From Noviherbaspirillum autotrophicum (GTDB taxonomy: Bacteria > Pseudomonadota > Gammaproteobacteria > Burkholderiales > Burkholderiaceae_D), in assembly GCF_000818395.1 (NCBI RefSeq), contig NZ_JWJG01000028.1, positions 3,226,215-3,290,214 on the forward strand: a stretch of DNA of 64,000 nt, read 5' to 3'. The notes under the pieces were generated by a model. That model did not search any database, was not told the DNA's origin, and worked only from the letters and a program-made list of their open reading frames with translations. Shown here one piece after another: positions 56,438 through 64,000 of the stretch (position 1 is the stretch's first letter; each line of letters begins with the position of its first letter). Made by a program: the position numbers and the translations under genes.

Positions 56438-58793
56438 AAGCACGCATACTCTCTACAGGAAGACGGCCGAAATTTTGCAAGCTCACAGCAACATCTGACG
56501 CCGGAGCGGGCCGATGAAAATAGAATCCCTGTACTTCGTCACAACCGGCCGTTTTTAAATGCACGACTTGCTCTTTTGTCTCAACACCTTCAGCGACGAC
56601 TTTCAAGCCGAGATTGTGGGACAGGGCGATCGTTGAGGAGACGATCATCGCATCGCTCGTATCGTTACGGATGTCGCGAATAAAGGACCGATCAATTTTC
56701 ACCGCACTGATCGGCAACTGCTTCAAATGGCTGAGGCCGGAAAAACCCGTGCCATAATCGTCCAGAGAAATTTGAATGCCTGCTTGCTGAAGCTTTTCCA
56801 ATACGCGTTGCGCCGTCTCCGGGCACTCCAGAAAACAGCTTTCGGTCACTTCTATCTCAATTAGCTCTACCGGGATATTTTTTTCCCGGATATTGCTCAA
56901 GATGACGTCCACCAGGCTGTCATCAGACAACTGCCTGGCGGATATATTGATGGCAACTGGTAAGAGAGGATTTCCGGCGTCACGCCACTGCGCAAGCTGT
57001 GTGCACACTGCCGTGACGATCCAATGCCCCAACGGCGTAATGTAATTATGCTCTTCTGCAATGCCGATAAAATCGCCAGGAAAAATCAGGCCATGTTTGG
57101 GATGCTGCCAGCGCAGTAATGCCTCCATGCCGACGGGGCGAAGATCCTTAAGGGAAATGCGCATTTGATAATGAAGACAGAACTCGTTGTCCCTGATCGC
57201 ACGTCGGAAACGCGTGAGTAGTTCCAGGGAACGTGCGGAGGACGTATTAAGTGAATCGTCATAGAAGCGATATTTTCCTCGACCACTCCGCTTCGCACTG
57301 TACATTGCCGCATCGGCATTCAAAATCAGGGTATCGATGTCCTGTCCATCCCTTGGGCAGAGGGCAATGCCGATACTGGGTGTCGTATCAACACTATGTC
57401 CATTCATCTCAAGATATGGCGCCGACAGGCAATCAACCAGCTTTTCCGCAATCTTGCTCGCCCGCTCCTCCGAGTTCAATTCAGAAACGAGGATGATGAA
57501 TTCATCTCCACCAAATCGGGCCACCAAATCGTACTCGCGCAATGCGCCACGCAGGCGTTCTGCCACTGCCTTGAGAAGAAGATCACCGACGGCATGCCCA
57601 AGCGTATCGTTAATTGCCTTGAATTTATCCAAATCCAGGAAGTAGACCGCATATAAATTTCGGCTTCTCCGCGCGCGCGCCAGCTCAACTGTCGCAAGCT
57701 CATAAAACATCATGCGATTCGGAAGGCCTGTCAAAAAATCATGCGACGCAAGCTGGAAGGCTCGTGCCTTTTCCTGCTCAAGCTGTTCGATGAGCGCCTG
57801 CTTTTGCACTTCCGACTCTGTGAGTTCCTGATACAGCCTGCGCTGGCGTTGAGCCAAAACTGTCAGGCCCGCTGAAAGCAGAATGGTTACGACCGACATA
57901 AGTATGCCTCGCCAAAGGTAGCTTCGGTGACGCTCCGTCAACTCCCCCTCCACGGCAACACTGTCTCGTGTAATGGCAACTGCGATCGGAAACCGATCCA
58001 ATATGTGGTAGCTCCCAATGCGGGTAATATTATTTGCCTGCGATGCTACTTCGATGCGTCCCAATTTCTTGCCGCGGCCAATGACGCCGCTGTAACTCGA
58101 CAGGGCATCATGGTCGCTATCTGACACCATTCCACCGCGTATTTCAAACAGCTGCTGCCCATGAAAATCCAGCACTTCCAATGCGGTATCTTTACTACTG
58201 GTCGACTCTTTATATAAGCGTAGAAGATAGCCAAGATCGATATTTGCGGCGAATACACCGATTGGCTCGTCGCCGGAGACAATTGGTACCGCGACGGGAA
58301 TGGTCCAATTTGCCGCTGGCCGCCCGATGAAAGGACGACGTTGCCTGTGGAGCGCGCTGCTGTCCTGCAGGACGACACGGACTAGCTCCCGCATTTCAGG
58401 CTCTATCTCGCCACGTGATGATACGTACTTCAGCTCGGCGTTCGAACCGAAAACCGCAAGCCGCAAATACGCGGAGTCCCCAAAGGTAAGGGGTGCAGGA
58501 ATCGATGGCGTGTCGCCATTCGGTTTCAGTGCACTGCTGCTTAACTGTGCGTACAGAAGCGCACGTCCAAAGACCTCGTCGATGTCGGCGGCGACAATAG
58601 AAGAGATATTTTGGCTCGCCAGAATCGATTGCTCTACCGCTTGCCGCCTTTCGCCCAGCACTAAAGAAATGGTGATCAGCCATATGATTGCAAGACAAAG
58701 TACGGCGAGGAGGATAGTGCCGACGACAAGCCAGCGCCCCTCTTGCGCAATTGATTTTAAGGTACTGAACTTGAACGGCTGATACAAAATCAT
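56430..58793 (-). CDS. Membrane c-di-GMP enzyme with GGDEF and EAL domains
   Basis: A 787-aa protein. A first transmembrane helix (about residues 22-46), a periplasmic Cache-like sensor (about 50-295) and a second helix (about 300-320) are followed by GGDEF (about 350-510) and EAL (about 520-775) domains. GGDEF is intact with I-site R-E-Y-D. The EAL domain has E-A-L-L-R-W, I-E-V-T-E, D-D-Y-G-T-G-F-S and A-E-G-V-E-T, so both synthase and phosphodiesterase activities are possible. It overlaps a downstream PhnD-like gene, suggesting the binding protein feeds ligand information to the periplasmic sensor. Confidence 0.92.
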   Translation of the reverse strand: MILYQPFKFSTLKSIAQEGRWLVVGTILLAVLCLAIIWLITISLVLGERRQAVEQSILASQNISSIVAADIDEVFGRALLYAQLSSSALKPNGDTPSIPAPLTFGDSAYLRLAVFGSNAELKYVSSRGEIEPEMRELVRVVLQDSSALHRQRRPFIGRPAANWTIPVAVPIVSGDEPIGVFAANIDLGYLLRLYKESTSSKDTALEVLDFHGQQLFEIRGGMVSDSDHDALSSYSGVIGRGKKLGRIEVASQANNITRIGSYHILDRFPIAVAITRDSVAVEGELTERHRSYLWRGILMSVVTILLSAGLTVLAQRQRRLYQELTESEVQKQALIEQLEQEKARAFQLASHDFLTGLPNRMMFYELATVELARARRSRNLYAVYFLDLDKFKAINDTLGHAVGDLLLKAVAERLRGALREYDLVARFGGDEFIILVSELNSEERASKIAEKLVDCLSAPYLEMNGHSVDTTPSIGIALCPRDGQDIDTLILNADAAMYSAKRSGRGKYRFYDDSLNTSSARSLELLTRFRRAIRDNEFCLHYQMRISLKDLRPVGMEALLRWQHPKHGLIFPGDFIGIAEEHNYITPLGHWIVTAVCTQLAQWRDAGNPLLPVAINISARQLSDDSLVDVILSNIREKNIPVELIEIEVTESCFLECPETAQRVLEKLQQAGIQISLDDYGTGFSGLSHLKQLPISAVKIDRSFIRDIRNDTSDAMIVSSTIALSHNLGLKVVAEGVETKEQVVHLKTAGCDEVQGFYFHRPAPASDVAVSLQNFGRLPVESMRAYA

Positions 58794-58999
58794 CGCCCTA
58801 GGGAGAAGCAGAAATGCAGTCGATTTTACTTTTGAAATATTTCCGGAGGACTACATTATTGCCATCTCCGTAGCAGCGCAAATAGTCATCAATCACGTGT
58901 AAAGCGGACAGATTGCCGCTGCTTCGGCGCGGCAATGTGATGGAGCCTATCCAGGCTTAAGCAGGAGGAATATGACAAAAACACGAACACGTGTTTGGC

Positions 59000-59017
59000 T
59001 TGTCATTGAATTGTCAT
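59000..59017 (+). promoter_or_regulatory. Pho box (PhoB site) upstream of ppk
   Basis: TTGTCATTGAATTGTCAT is a direct repeat of TTGTCAT with 11-bp period, matching the PhoB consensus CTGTCAT-N4-CTGTCAT except for T in place of the first C-pair position. A -10-like TAAACT starts at 59028, 10 bp downstream, the spacing found in PhoB-activated promoters. The site lies 43 bp upstream of the ppk start. It implies induction of ppk and probably sixA on phosphate limitation. Confidence 0.8.
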
Positions 59018-59059
59018 ATATGCATCCTAAACTGTAGGGCCCTAGGGATCATTCCTTCT

Positions 59060-61147
59060 ATGAGCGCAAAAATAAAAGCAGTAGCACCAGTGCTGACTCT
59101 ACCGTCTACCAACATATATTTAAACCGGGAGCTTTCGCAACTGGCGTTTAACCGCAGGGTTTTAGCGCAAGCAGAGGATGCGACTCTTCCTCTGCTCGAA
59201 CGCCTGCGCTATCTGTGTATTGTCAGTAGCAATCTGGACGAGTTCTTTGAGGTTCGTATCGCCAGTCTGTTGGCCCATGATCGCATGGAGGGTAGAAAGT
59301 CCGAGCCCCCGGCGTTGACTGCCGCACTGGAGAGAACGAGCATCGAATGCCACCAACTCGTCGAACGCCAATACGAGTTGCTCAATCGGGATATCCTGCC
59401 GCAGTTGTCTGAAAAGGGAGTGCATTTATTACGGCATCACGAGAGAAATGATGCGCAACGCGCCTGGGTAAAAGAGTACTTTGATCGCGAAGTACGCCCC
59501 CTGCTAACACCAATTGCCCTCGATCCGGCACACCCCTTTCCGCAAGTCGTTAACAAGAGTCTTAACTTTATTGTCGAGTTATCTGGAAAAGATGCTTTCG
59601 GCCGTGGCACAGGCATTGCCATCTTAAAGGCTCCACGAGTATTGCCGCGGGTAATTCGCCTGCCTGACCATCTATCAACGAACGGTGTTGTATTTTGCCT
59701 CCTGTCGTCCGTCATTCATGCACATATTGCAGATCTATTTACCGGGCGCGAAGTCGTTGCCTATTCCCAGTTCCGTGTGACGCGCAACAGCGACCTGTGG
59801 GTCGACGAGGAAGAGGTCAAGAACTTGCGACAGGCATTGCAGAGTGAGCTGCAAAGTCGTCAATTCGGTTTTGCTGTCCGCCTCGAGGTCGCACGGAATT
59901 GTCCTCCGCATTTGGCTTCCTTCCTGCTCGAACAATTCTCCATCGACAAGAGCCGGTTATACGCCGTAGACGGTCCTGTTAATATGGTCCGCCTGTTGGA
60001 ATTGATCAATAGCGTCCAGCAGCCGATACTGCATTTCCCCGCTTTCCAGCCCGGGCTGCCGCAGACGCTGGTTGACGGTGACATGTTTGCATTGCTGCGC
60101 AAGCGCGACGTGTTGCTGCATCATCCGTTCCAGTCGTTTCAGCCGATTGTCGAATTTATCCGTTGCGCCGCGCTCGACCCGAATGTCGTCGCAATCAAGC
60201 AGACCATCTATCGTACCGGCATGAATTCCTCGCTGATGGAGTCACTCATCATCGCGGCGCAGCGTGGCAAGGAAGTGACCGTAATTGTGGAGTTGATGGC
60301 GCGCTTCGATGAAGAGGCAAATATCAACTGGGCCGAGCGGCTCGAGCGCGTCGGTGCCCAGGTGGTTTATGGGGTGGTAGGGCTGAAAACGCATGCCAAA
60401 CTCGCACTAGTTTTGCGCCGCGAAGCCAGCGAATTGCGTCACTATGCGCACCTTGGCACCGGCAACTACCATCCGACGACGACCAAGTTTTATACGGATT
60501 TTGGCTTGCTGACTGCACATCCGGCGCTGACGGCGGAAGTCAATGAAGTCTTCATCCACTTGACCAGCCTTACCAAGCCGAAAAAACTGAACTACCTTTG
60601 GCTGGCGCCATTTGACTTGCAAAAGGAAATCATCCGCGCCATTCGAAATGAAGCGGCAATTGCGCGCGAAGGTCGCCCTGCCCGCATTATTGCCAAGATG
60701 AATGCGCTGCTGGACGAGTCAGTGATCCGAGCGCTTTATGCAGCCTCTGCCGACGGCGTCAAAATCGACTTGATCGTACGCGGCGCATGTGCACTCCGCC
60801 CCGGAGTGCCGCATCTATCGGAAAACATACGCGTACGTTCGATTGTCGGCCGGTTTCTGGAACATAGCCGCATCTATTTTTTCCGTAACGATCGAAAGAA
60901 TGACGTCTATCTTGCCAGTGCCGATTGGATGAACCGCAACCTCTTCCGACGCGTTGAAGTGGCATTTCCGGTATTGGATCCGAAACTGAAACGGCAAGTA
61001 ATCGCCCAAGGCTTGAATCCCTACTTGAAGGACAACACCAACTCCTGGGAATTGGTATCCGACGGAAGCTACCGCAAGCGCAAGCCCATCGGCAAGCAAC
61101 GTGCTTTCTGCGCGCAGCAATACCTCGCGCAGACACTCGGCGCCTAA
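59060..61147 (+). CDS. ppk: Polyphosphate kinase 1
   Basis: A 695-aa enzyme that makes polyphosphate from ATP. All PPK1 domains are visible: N-terminal helical (N-R-E-L-S-Q-L-A-F-N-R-R-V-L), middle, C1 and C2. The autophosphorylated histidine is in GLKTHAKLALV (near residue 443) and the second in V-G-R-F-L-E-H-S-R-I-Y-F-F (near 605). A-L-D-P-N-V-V-A-I-K-Q-T-I-Y-R-T and S-A-D-W-M-N-R-N-L are conserved. The start at 59060 is chosen over 58991 because the longer form would overlap the Pho promoter. It is followed by sixA after 25 bp. Confidence 0.96.
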   Translation: MSAKIKAVAPVLTLPSTNIYLNRELSQLAFNRRVLAQAEDATLPLLERLRYLCIVSSNLDEFFEVRIASLLAHDRMEGRKSEPPALTAALERTSIECHQLVERQYELLNRDILPQLSEKGVHLLRHHERNDAQRAWVKEYFDREVRPLLTPIALDPAHPFPQVVNKSLNFIVELSGKDAFGRGTGIAILKAPRVLPRVIRLPDHLSTNGVVFCLLSSVIHAHIADLFTGREVVAYSQFRVTRNSDLWVDEEEVKNLRQALQSELQSRQFGFAVRLEVARNCPPHLASFLLEQFSIDKSRLYAVDGPVNMVRLLELINSVQQPILHFPAFQPGLPQTLVDGDMFALLRKRDVLLHHPFQSFQPIVEFIRCAALDPNVVAIKQTIYRTGMNSSLMESLIIAAQRGKEVTVIVELMARFDEEANINWAERLERVGAQVVYGVVGLKTHAKLALVLRREASELRHYAHLGTGNYHPTTTKFYTDFGLLTAHPALTAEVNEVFIHLTSLTKPKKLNYLWLAPFDLQKEIIRAIRNEAAIAREGRPARIIAKMNALLDESVIRALYAASADGVKIDLIVRGACALRPGVPHLSENIRVRSIVGRFLEHSRIYFFRNDRKNDVYLASADWMNRNLFRRVEVAFPVLDPKLKRQVIAQGLNPYLKDNTNSWELVSDGSYRKRKPIGKQRAFCAQQYLAQTLGA

Positions 61148-61172
61148 AGCGTATGGCGAGAAAGGAGATGCG

Positions 61173-61640
61173 ATGGAACTCATTTTATGGCGTCATGCTG
61201 AGGCTGAAGCAGGCGACATCGACCAACCCGATGCCGCGCGGGCTCTCACGCCAAAAGGACAGAAGCAGGCAGCAAAGATGGCCGAATGGCTGGATCGCGT
61301 TTTACCCAATACCTGCCGCGTCCTGACCAGCCCAACCACGCGGACTGTACAAACCGCATCAGCGCTGGGACGCAAATTCAAGATCATGCCTCACCTCGGG
61401 CCGGATTCCACGGCCGAAGAGGTATTAGAAGCCGCTCACTGGCCGACCAGCCGAGAGCCGGTATTAATAGTCGGACATCAGCCGTTTCTTGGCCAAATCG
61501 CCGCGTTGCTGATTACAGGTCAGCGCGATGAGTGGACCTTGCGTAAGGGGGCCATCTGCTGGATCGCGCAGCGGGTAAAAGATGAGACGGATGCCAATTT
61601 CATCAGGGCGGTCATGGGTCCCGACTTGGTCGGAAAGTGA
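61173..61640 (+). CDS. sixA: Phosphohistidine phosphatase SixA
   Basis: A 155-aa histidine-phosphatase superfamily protein. The RHG-type motif is W-R-H-A-E-A-E at the N-terminus (R7-H8), with later R in T-S-P-T-T-R-T and catalytic H in V-G-H-Q-P-F-L. SixA removes phosphate from protein histidines (for example phosphotransfer domains). The start at 61173 follows AAAGGAG. It is downstream of ppk by 25 bp, a conserved neighbour in betaproteobacteria, and probably shares the Pho-controlled promoter. Confidence 0.93.
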   Translation: MELILWRHAEAEAGDIDQPDAARALTPKGQKQAAKMAEWLDRVLPNTCRVLTSPTTRTVQTASALGRKFKIMPHLGPDSTAEEVLEAAHWPTSREPVLIVGHQPFLGQIAALLITGQRDEWTLRKGAICWIAQRVKDETDANFIRAVMGPDLVGK

Positions 61641-61789
61641 TGCCCACGATGCAGAAGAAATAGCCCCGGGACGTCATGAAGCTCTTTGCAACACCGAACA
61701 CAGAAGCCATTGGCCATTGGTTGACGCCGTGATGCGGCAGGCCCATTTCCCTGCAGCGTTCGTTATGGCGAACAATGGCGAACGCCTTC

Positions 61790-62269
61790 CTATTTCAATT
61801 TCCTGCAGGAGAGGCACAGCATTACGAGCATGATACCGCTGTAAATCCAATAATCGATCGGTGCCCGCCAAAACCAATGCTTGTGCCACGCAATCGACTC
61901 CGGATGAAAGCGTGACAATCCATACGCAGGATTGAGCACGAACCAAAGGAAGTCTTCGACAATCCAAAACAGCATGATGCAGGCAAGGACACGGAGTTCT
62001 GCCTTTAACGACCAGCGTCCCATAAAAAACAGTGGGAAATGAAAGAACAGCGCGACGAAGGGGAATACCCAGGCGTGATAGCCGGTCATAGGACGGCCGC
62101 CCCAGAAGATATCAAGCAACCAGTGCTGCTCGATACGCCAGGTCGGCAGGTTGGCAGCCCAGCCGGCGGCACCTTCGATCTGAATTTCGATATTTGCAAA
62201 AAAATAGGCGAGAAGAATGACCCATGCCAGCGTGAGCACCAGGTGCAGGCGACGATTAGTGCGTTGCAT
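61790..62269 (-). CDS. Uncharacterised integral membrane protein
   Basis: A 159-aa protein with four predicted transmembrane helices (about residues 8-26, 64-83, 92-112 and 138-155). Trp, Phe and His are abundant in the loops (W-F-W-R-A-P-I-D-Y-W-I-Y). It is not recognised. The start at 62269 overlaps the end of the MGDG-synthase-like gene by 14 bp, so it belongs to that operon, presumably in lipid metabolism. Confidence 0.8.
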   Translation of the reverse strand: MQRTNRRLHLVLTLAWVILLAYFFANIEIQIEGAAGWAANLPTWRIEQHWLLDIFWGGRPMTGYHAWVFPFVALFFHFPLFFMGRWSLKAELRVLACIMLFWIVEDFLWFVLNPAYGLSRFHPESIAWHKHWFWRAPIDYWIYSGIMLVMLCLSCRKLK

Positions 62270-63482
62270 GTGAATCGCGTGGCATTGATTTTCCGAGAAC
62301 GACATCCAGTACATGATCGGCCGCCGCACTGCGGGCGATTGCCTTGGCCTTGTCGCGCATCTCCGCGAGTCTTTCGGGATGCTGCAGCAGATAACGGACG
62401 CGGTAGGCGAGCGATGCAGCGTCGTTCGCCTTGAAGGCGACGCCCTGCTCCAGCAAAAAATCGGCATTACACTCTTCCTGCCCCGGGATCGGGGCCGTCA
62501 GAATCATTGGCAGCCCCATGGCCAAGCATTCCGATGTAGTCAACCCGCCCGGCTTGGTAATCGCCAGGTCGGCGCAAGCCATCAAGCGCTCGACACGATC
62601 GGTAAATCCCTGTGCCAGTATGCGACCGGGATGCAGCACCGCCAGGCGCTGCAGAGCGGACAAGGCGACCGCGTTTTTTCCGGCCATGACAATGAGTTGA
62701 AGATCCGGATCGAGCGCTAGCAGGTCGGCCGCGGTCTCATCCAAACGCCCAAGCCCAGCGCCTCCTCCCATCAGCAAGAGCGTCGTTTTCTGTGGAACAA
62801 GTCCAAATTCTGCAGCACATTCGGTTCGGCTATGATGCTGCCCGAACGCCGGCATGACTGGAATACCAGTGACATGAATGGCGTCTGGCGCGATACCTTG
62901 TGCGCGCATATGAAAGGCCACTTCCTCGTTGCCCGCAAAATAGCCCGCCATATTCGGTTGCACCCACATTGCATGCAAGTCGAAATCAGTTACCTGTACC
63001 CATACCGGAGAGCCGAAATGTCGCTTCCCTCCGGGGTTCGCCAGCCACTCTGCGGGCATAAAATGCGTGCAAATGATCGCATCCGGCCGAAATAATGCGA
63101 TTTTTTCCATCAGGCGGCGCGACGCCATCCGCTCGATTGCCCGTCGCACGGTTTGCCACGGGCTGTCCGACGGCACTTTATCGCTTATCCGGTACAGATA
63201 TCCCCAGATAGCCGGATACCGCTGAACAAGAAAAATATAGAAATCCGTGTACAAGCGGCGAAAGAGCGATGGCACGACGCTCATCACATCGAGGTGCATC
63301 GCCGTTATATCAGCCCCATACATCGCGGCATGCGCACGGATTGATTCGGCTGCACGCACATGGCCTGCGCCGGCGGAAACGCTCAACAGCAAGATCCGCC
63401 TCCTGCGCAGCGAAGCAGGGGCAAGCACTCCCACGTTCGGTGCGGCATCTGACAAGCACTGCTTACGATATATCGTTTGCAT
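62256..63482 (-). CDS. MGDG synthase-like glycosyltransferase (GT28)
   Basis: A 408-aa protein starting MQTIYRKQ. The N-terminal Rossmann part has the monogalactosyldiacylglycerol synthase motif L-L-S-V-S-A-G-A-G-H-V-R-A-A. The C-terminal part holds the nucleotide-sugar site: L-L-M-G-G-G-A-G-L-G, I-T-K-P-G-G-L-T-T-S-E-C-L-A and P-I-P-G-Q-E-E-C-N. Such enzymes transfer galactose or glucose from UDP-sugar to diacylglycerol at the inner membrane. It is sandwiched between a GT4 glycosyltransferase (12 bp upstream) and a membrane protein, suggesting glycolipid synthesis. Confidence 0.88.
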   Translation of the reverse strand: MQTIYRKQCLSDAAPNVGVLAPASLRRRRILLLSVSAGAGHVRAAESIRAHAAMYGADITAMHLDVMSVVPSLFRRLYTDFYIFLVQRYPAIWGYLYRISDKVPSDSPWQTVRRAIERMASRRLMEKIALFRPDAIICTHFMPAEWLANPGGKRHFGSPVWVQVTDFDLHAMWVQPNMAGYFAGNEEVAFHMRAQGIAPDAIHVTGIPVMPAFGQHHSRTECAAEFGLVPQKTTLLLMGGGAGLGRLDETAADLLALDPDLQLIVMAGKNAVALSALQRLAVLHPGRILAQGFTDRVERLMACADLAITKPGGLTTSECLAMGLPMILTAPIPGQEECNADFLLEQGVAFKANDAASLAYRVRYLLQHPERLAEMRDKAKAIARSAAADHVLDVVLGKSMPRDSHATH

Positions 63483-63493
63483 GGTCTTCCATC

Positions 63494-64000
63494 TCAAGCC
63501 AACGACGACTGTGCCGCCTCACCCCCCTGGGCAGTACGGGCGAGATGCAGATTGGCCAGGAATTGCTGTGTGGCGGCGCTCCACGAATACTGCAGCGCAT
63601 GTAGTCGCACAGCCTTGCGGCACAGTTGGCGTGCCGCAAGGCAGGCGCGTTCCAGGTCGTGGTCCAGCACGCCGGACCGCCCATGCGAGACGACGTCGAG
63701 AGGCCCGTCTACTGGATACGCAGCCACCGGTGTGCCGCATGCCATCGCTTCAGCCATGACAAGGCCGAACGTGTCTGTACGGCTAGGGAACACGAAGACG
63801 TCGGCGCAGTTGTAATACGGCACAAGCTCGTCGTTGTTACGCGCGCCAAGGAAGCGAACTCCGGGATAGCGGCGCTGCAGCTCTTCACGCATGGGCCCGT
63901 CACCAATCACCCATTTGGAACCAGGCAGGTCGAGCCGCAGGAAGTCCTCGACATTCTTTTCCACCGCGATCCTGCCGACATACAGGTAAAGCGGACGCGC
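63494..64000 (-). CDS. Glycosyltransferase family 4, partial at window edge
   Basis: The 3' part of a GT4 enzyme; it is open to the end of the window, so the N-terminal acceptor domain is not seen (168 residues visible). The donor-binding half shows L-Y-V-G-R-I-A-V-E-K-N-V-E-D-F-L, I-G-D-G-P, F-L-G-A-R-N-N-D-E-L and V-F-P-S-R-T-D-T-F-G-L-V-M-A-E-A-M-A-C-G-T-P-V-A. This resembles lipid glycosyltransferases of the SqdX/GtfA group. It ends 12 bp before the GT28 gene, in one operon. A GTG at 63964 is not the true start because the family sequence extends upstream of it. Confidence 0.9.
   Translation of the reverse strand, partial: ARPLYLYVGRIAVEKNVEDFLRLDLPGSKWVIGDGPMREELQRRYPGVRFLGARNNDELVPYYNCADVFVFPSRTDTFGLVMAEAMACGTPVAAYPVDGPLDVVSHGRSGVLDHDLERACLAARQLCRKAVRLHALQYSWSAATQQFLANLHLARTAQGGEAAQSSLA

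Overview
The window looks like a chromosomal segment of a Burkholderiales betaproteobacterium, most likely of the Oxalobacteraceae (Herbaspirillum/Noviherbaspirillum-like). That rests on the character of the 16S gene and on gene families typical of the order (DUF2970, DUF934, MocR-type regulator, NorE/CcoG, OprB porin). No database comparison was possible, so the genus is inference.

Layout. (1) 1-5.6 kb: a complete rRNA operon (promoter, boxA, 16S, two tRNAs, boxA, 23S, 5S, strong terminator). The spacer tRNAs read as Val(GAC) and Gly(GCC), not the usual Ile/Ala. (2) 5.7-8.2 kb: a complete IS66-family element. (3) 8.5-22.4 kb: mostly intact chromosomal genes: a PAS-GGDEF cyclase, a MocR regulator divergent from a translationally coupled hisC-lrgA-lrgB unit, a small MITE-like palindrome, a minus-strand respiratory and sulfur group (cysI, DUF934, ccoG, norE-like, norF-like, DUF2970), and two overlapping c-type cytochrome genes. 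(4) 22.4-42.1 kb: an accessory region mixing intact stress and membrane genes with many gene remnants. Intact genes are a GYD protein, an orphan nuoB, a universal stress protein, a GGDEF protein, a YbhN-like protein, a P1B-type ATPase with a C-terminal hemerythrin domain, a DrrAB-like ABC exporter, a cardiolipin synthase and an MgtA-like ATPase. Remnants include pta, groEL, an ABC exporter, an outer-membrane efflux channel, cytochrome b561 and a PHA synthase. An IS3-family element sits inside it. The content resembles a decaying low-oxygen/stress island. (5) 42-48 kb: a tightly overlapping four-gene operon led by a lipoprotein DNA/RNA endonuclease, two small exported proteins (one PsiF), a decayed tnpB and a DUF4337 protein. 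(6) 48.7-53.1 kb: an OprB-type porin followed by a two-gene ABC importer with no visible binding protein. (7) 53.2-55.6 kb: an intact-looking IS630-family element with an A8 frameshift site, next to a decayed IS605-like tnpB/tnpA pair. (8) 55.5-64 kb: a GGDEF-EAL protein overlapping a frameshifted PhnD-like binding-protein gene, then ppk with a convincing Pho box, sixA, and on the other strand a glycolipid-type glycosyltransferase pair and a membrane protein running off the end.

Taken together, the window combines c-di-GMP signalling (three GGDEF proteins), phosphate-starvation functions (Pho box/ppk/sixA, PhnD, PsiF, possible glycolipid synthesis) and respiratory or low-oxygen functions. Insertion sequences and gene decay are heavily overlaid. 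The least explained intact units are the endonuclease operon at 42.8-44.9 kb, the hisC-lrgAB unit and the porin-ABC unit.
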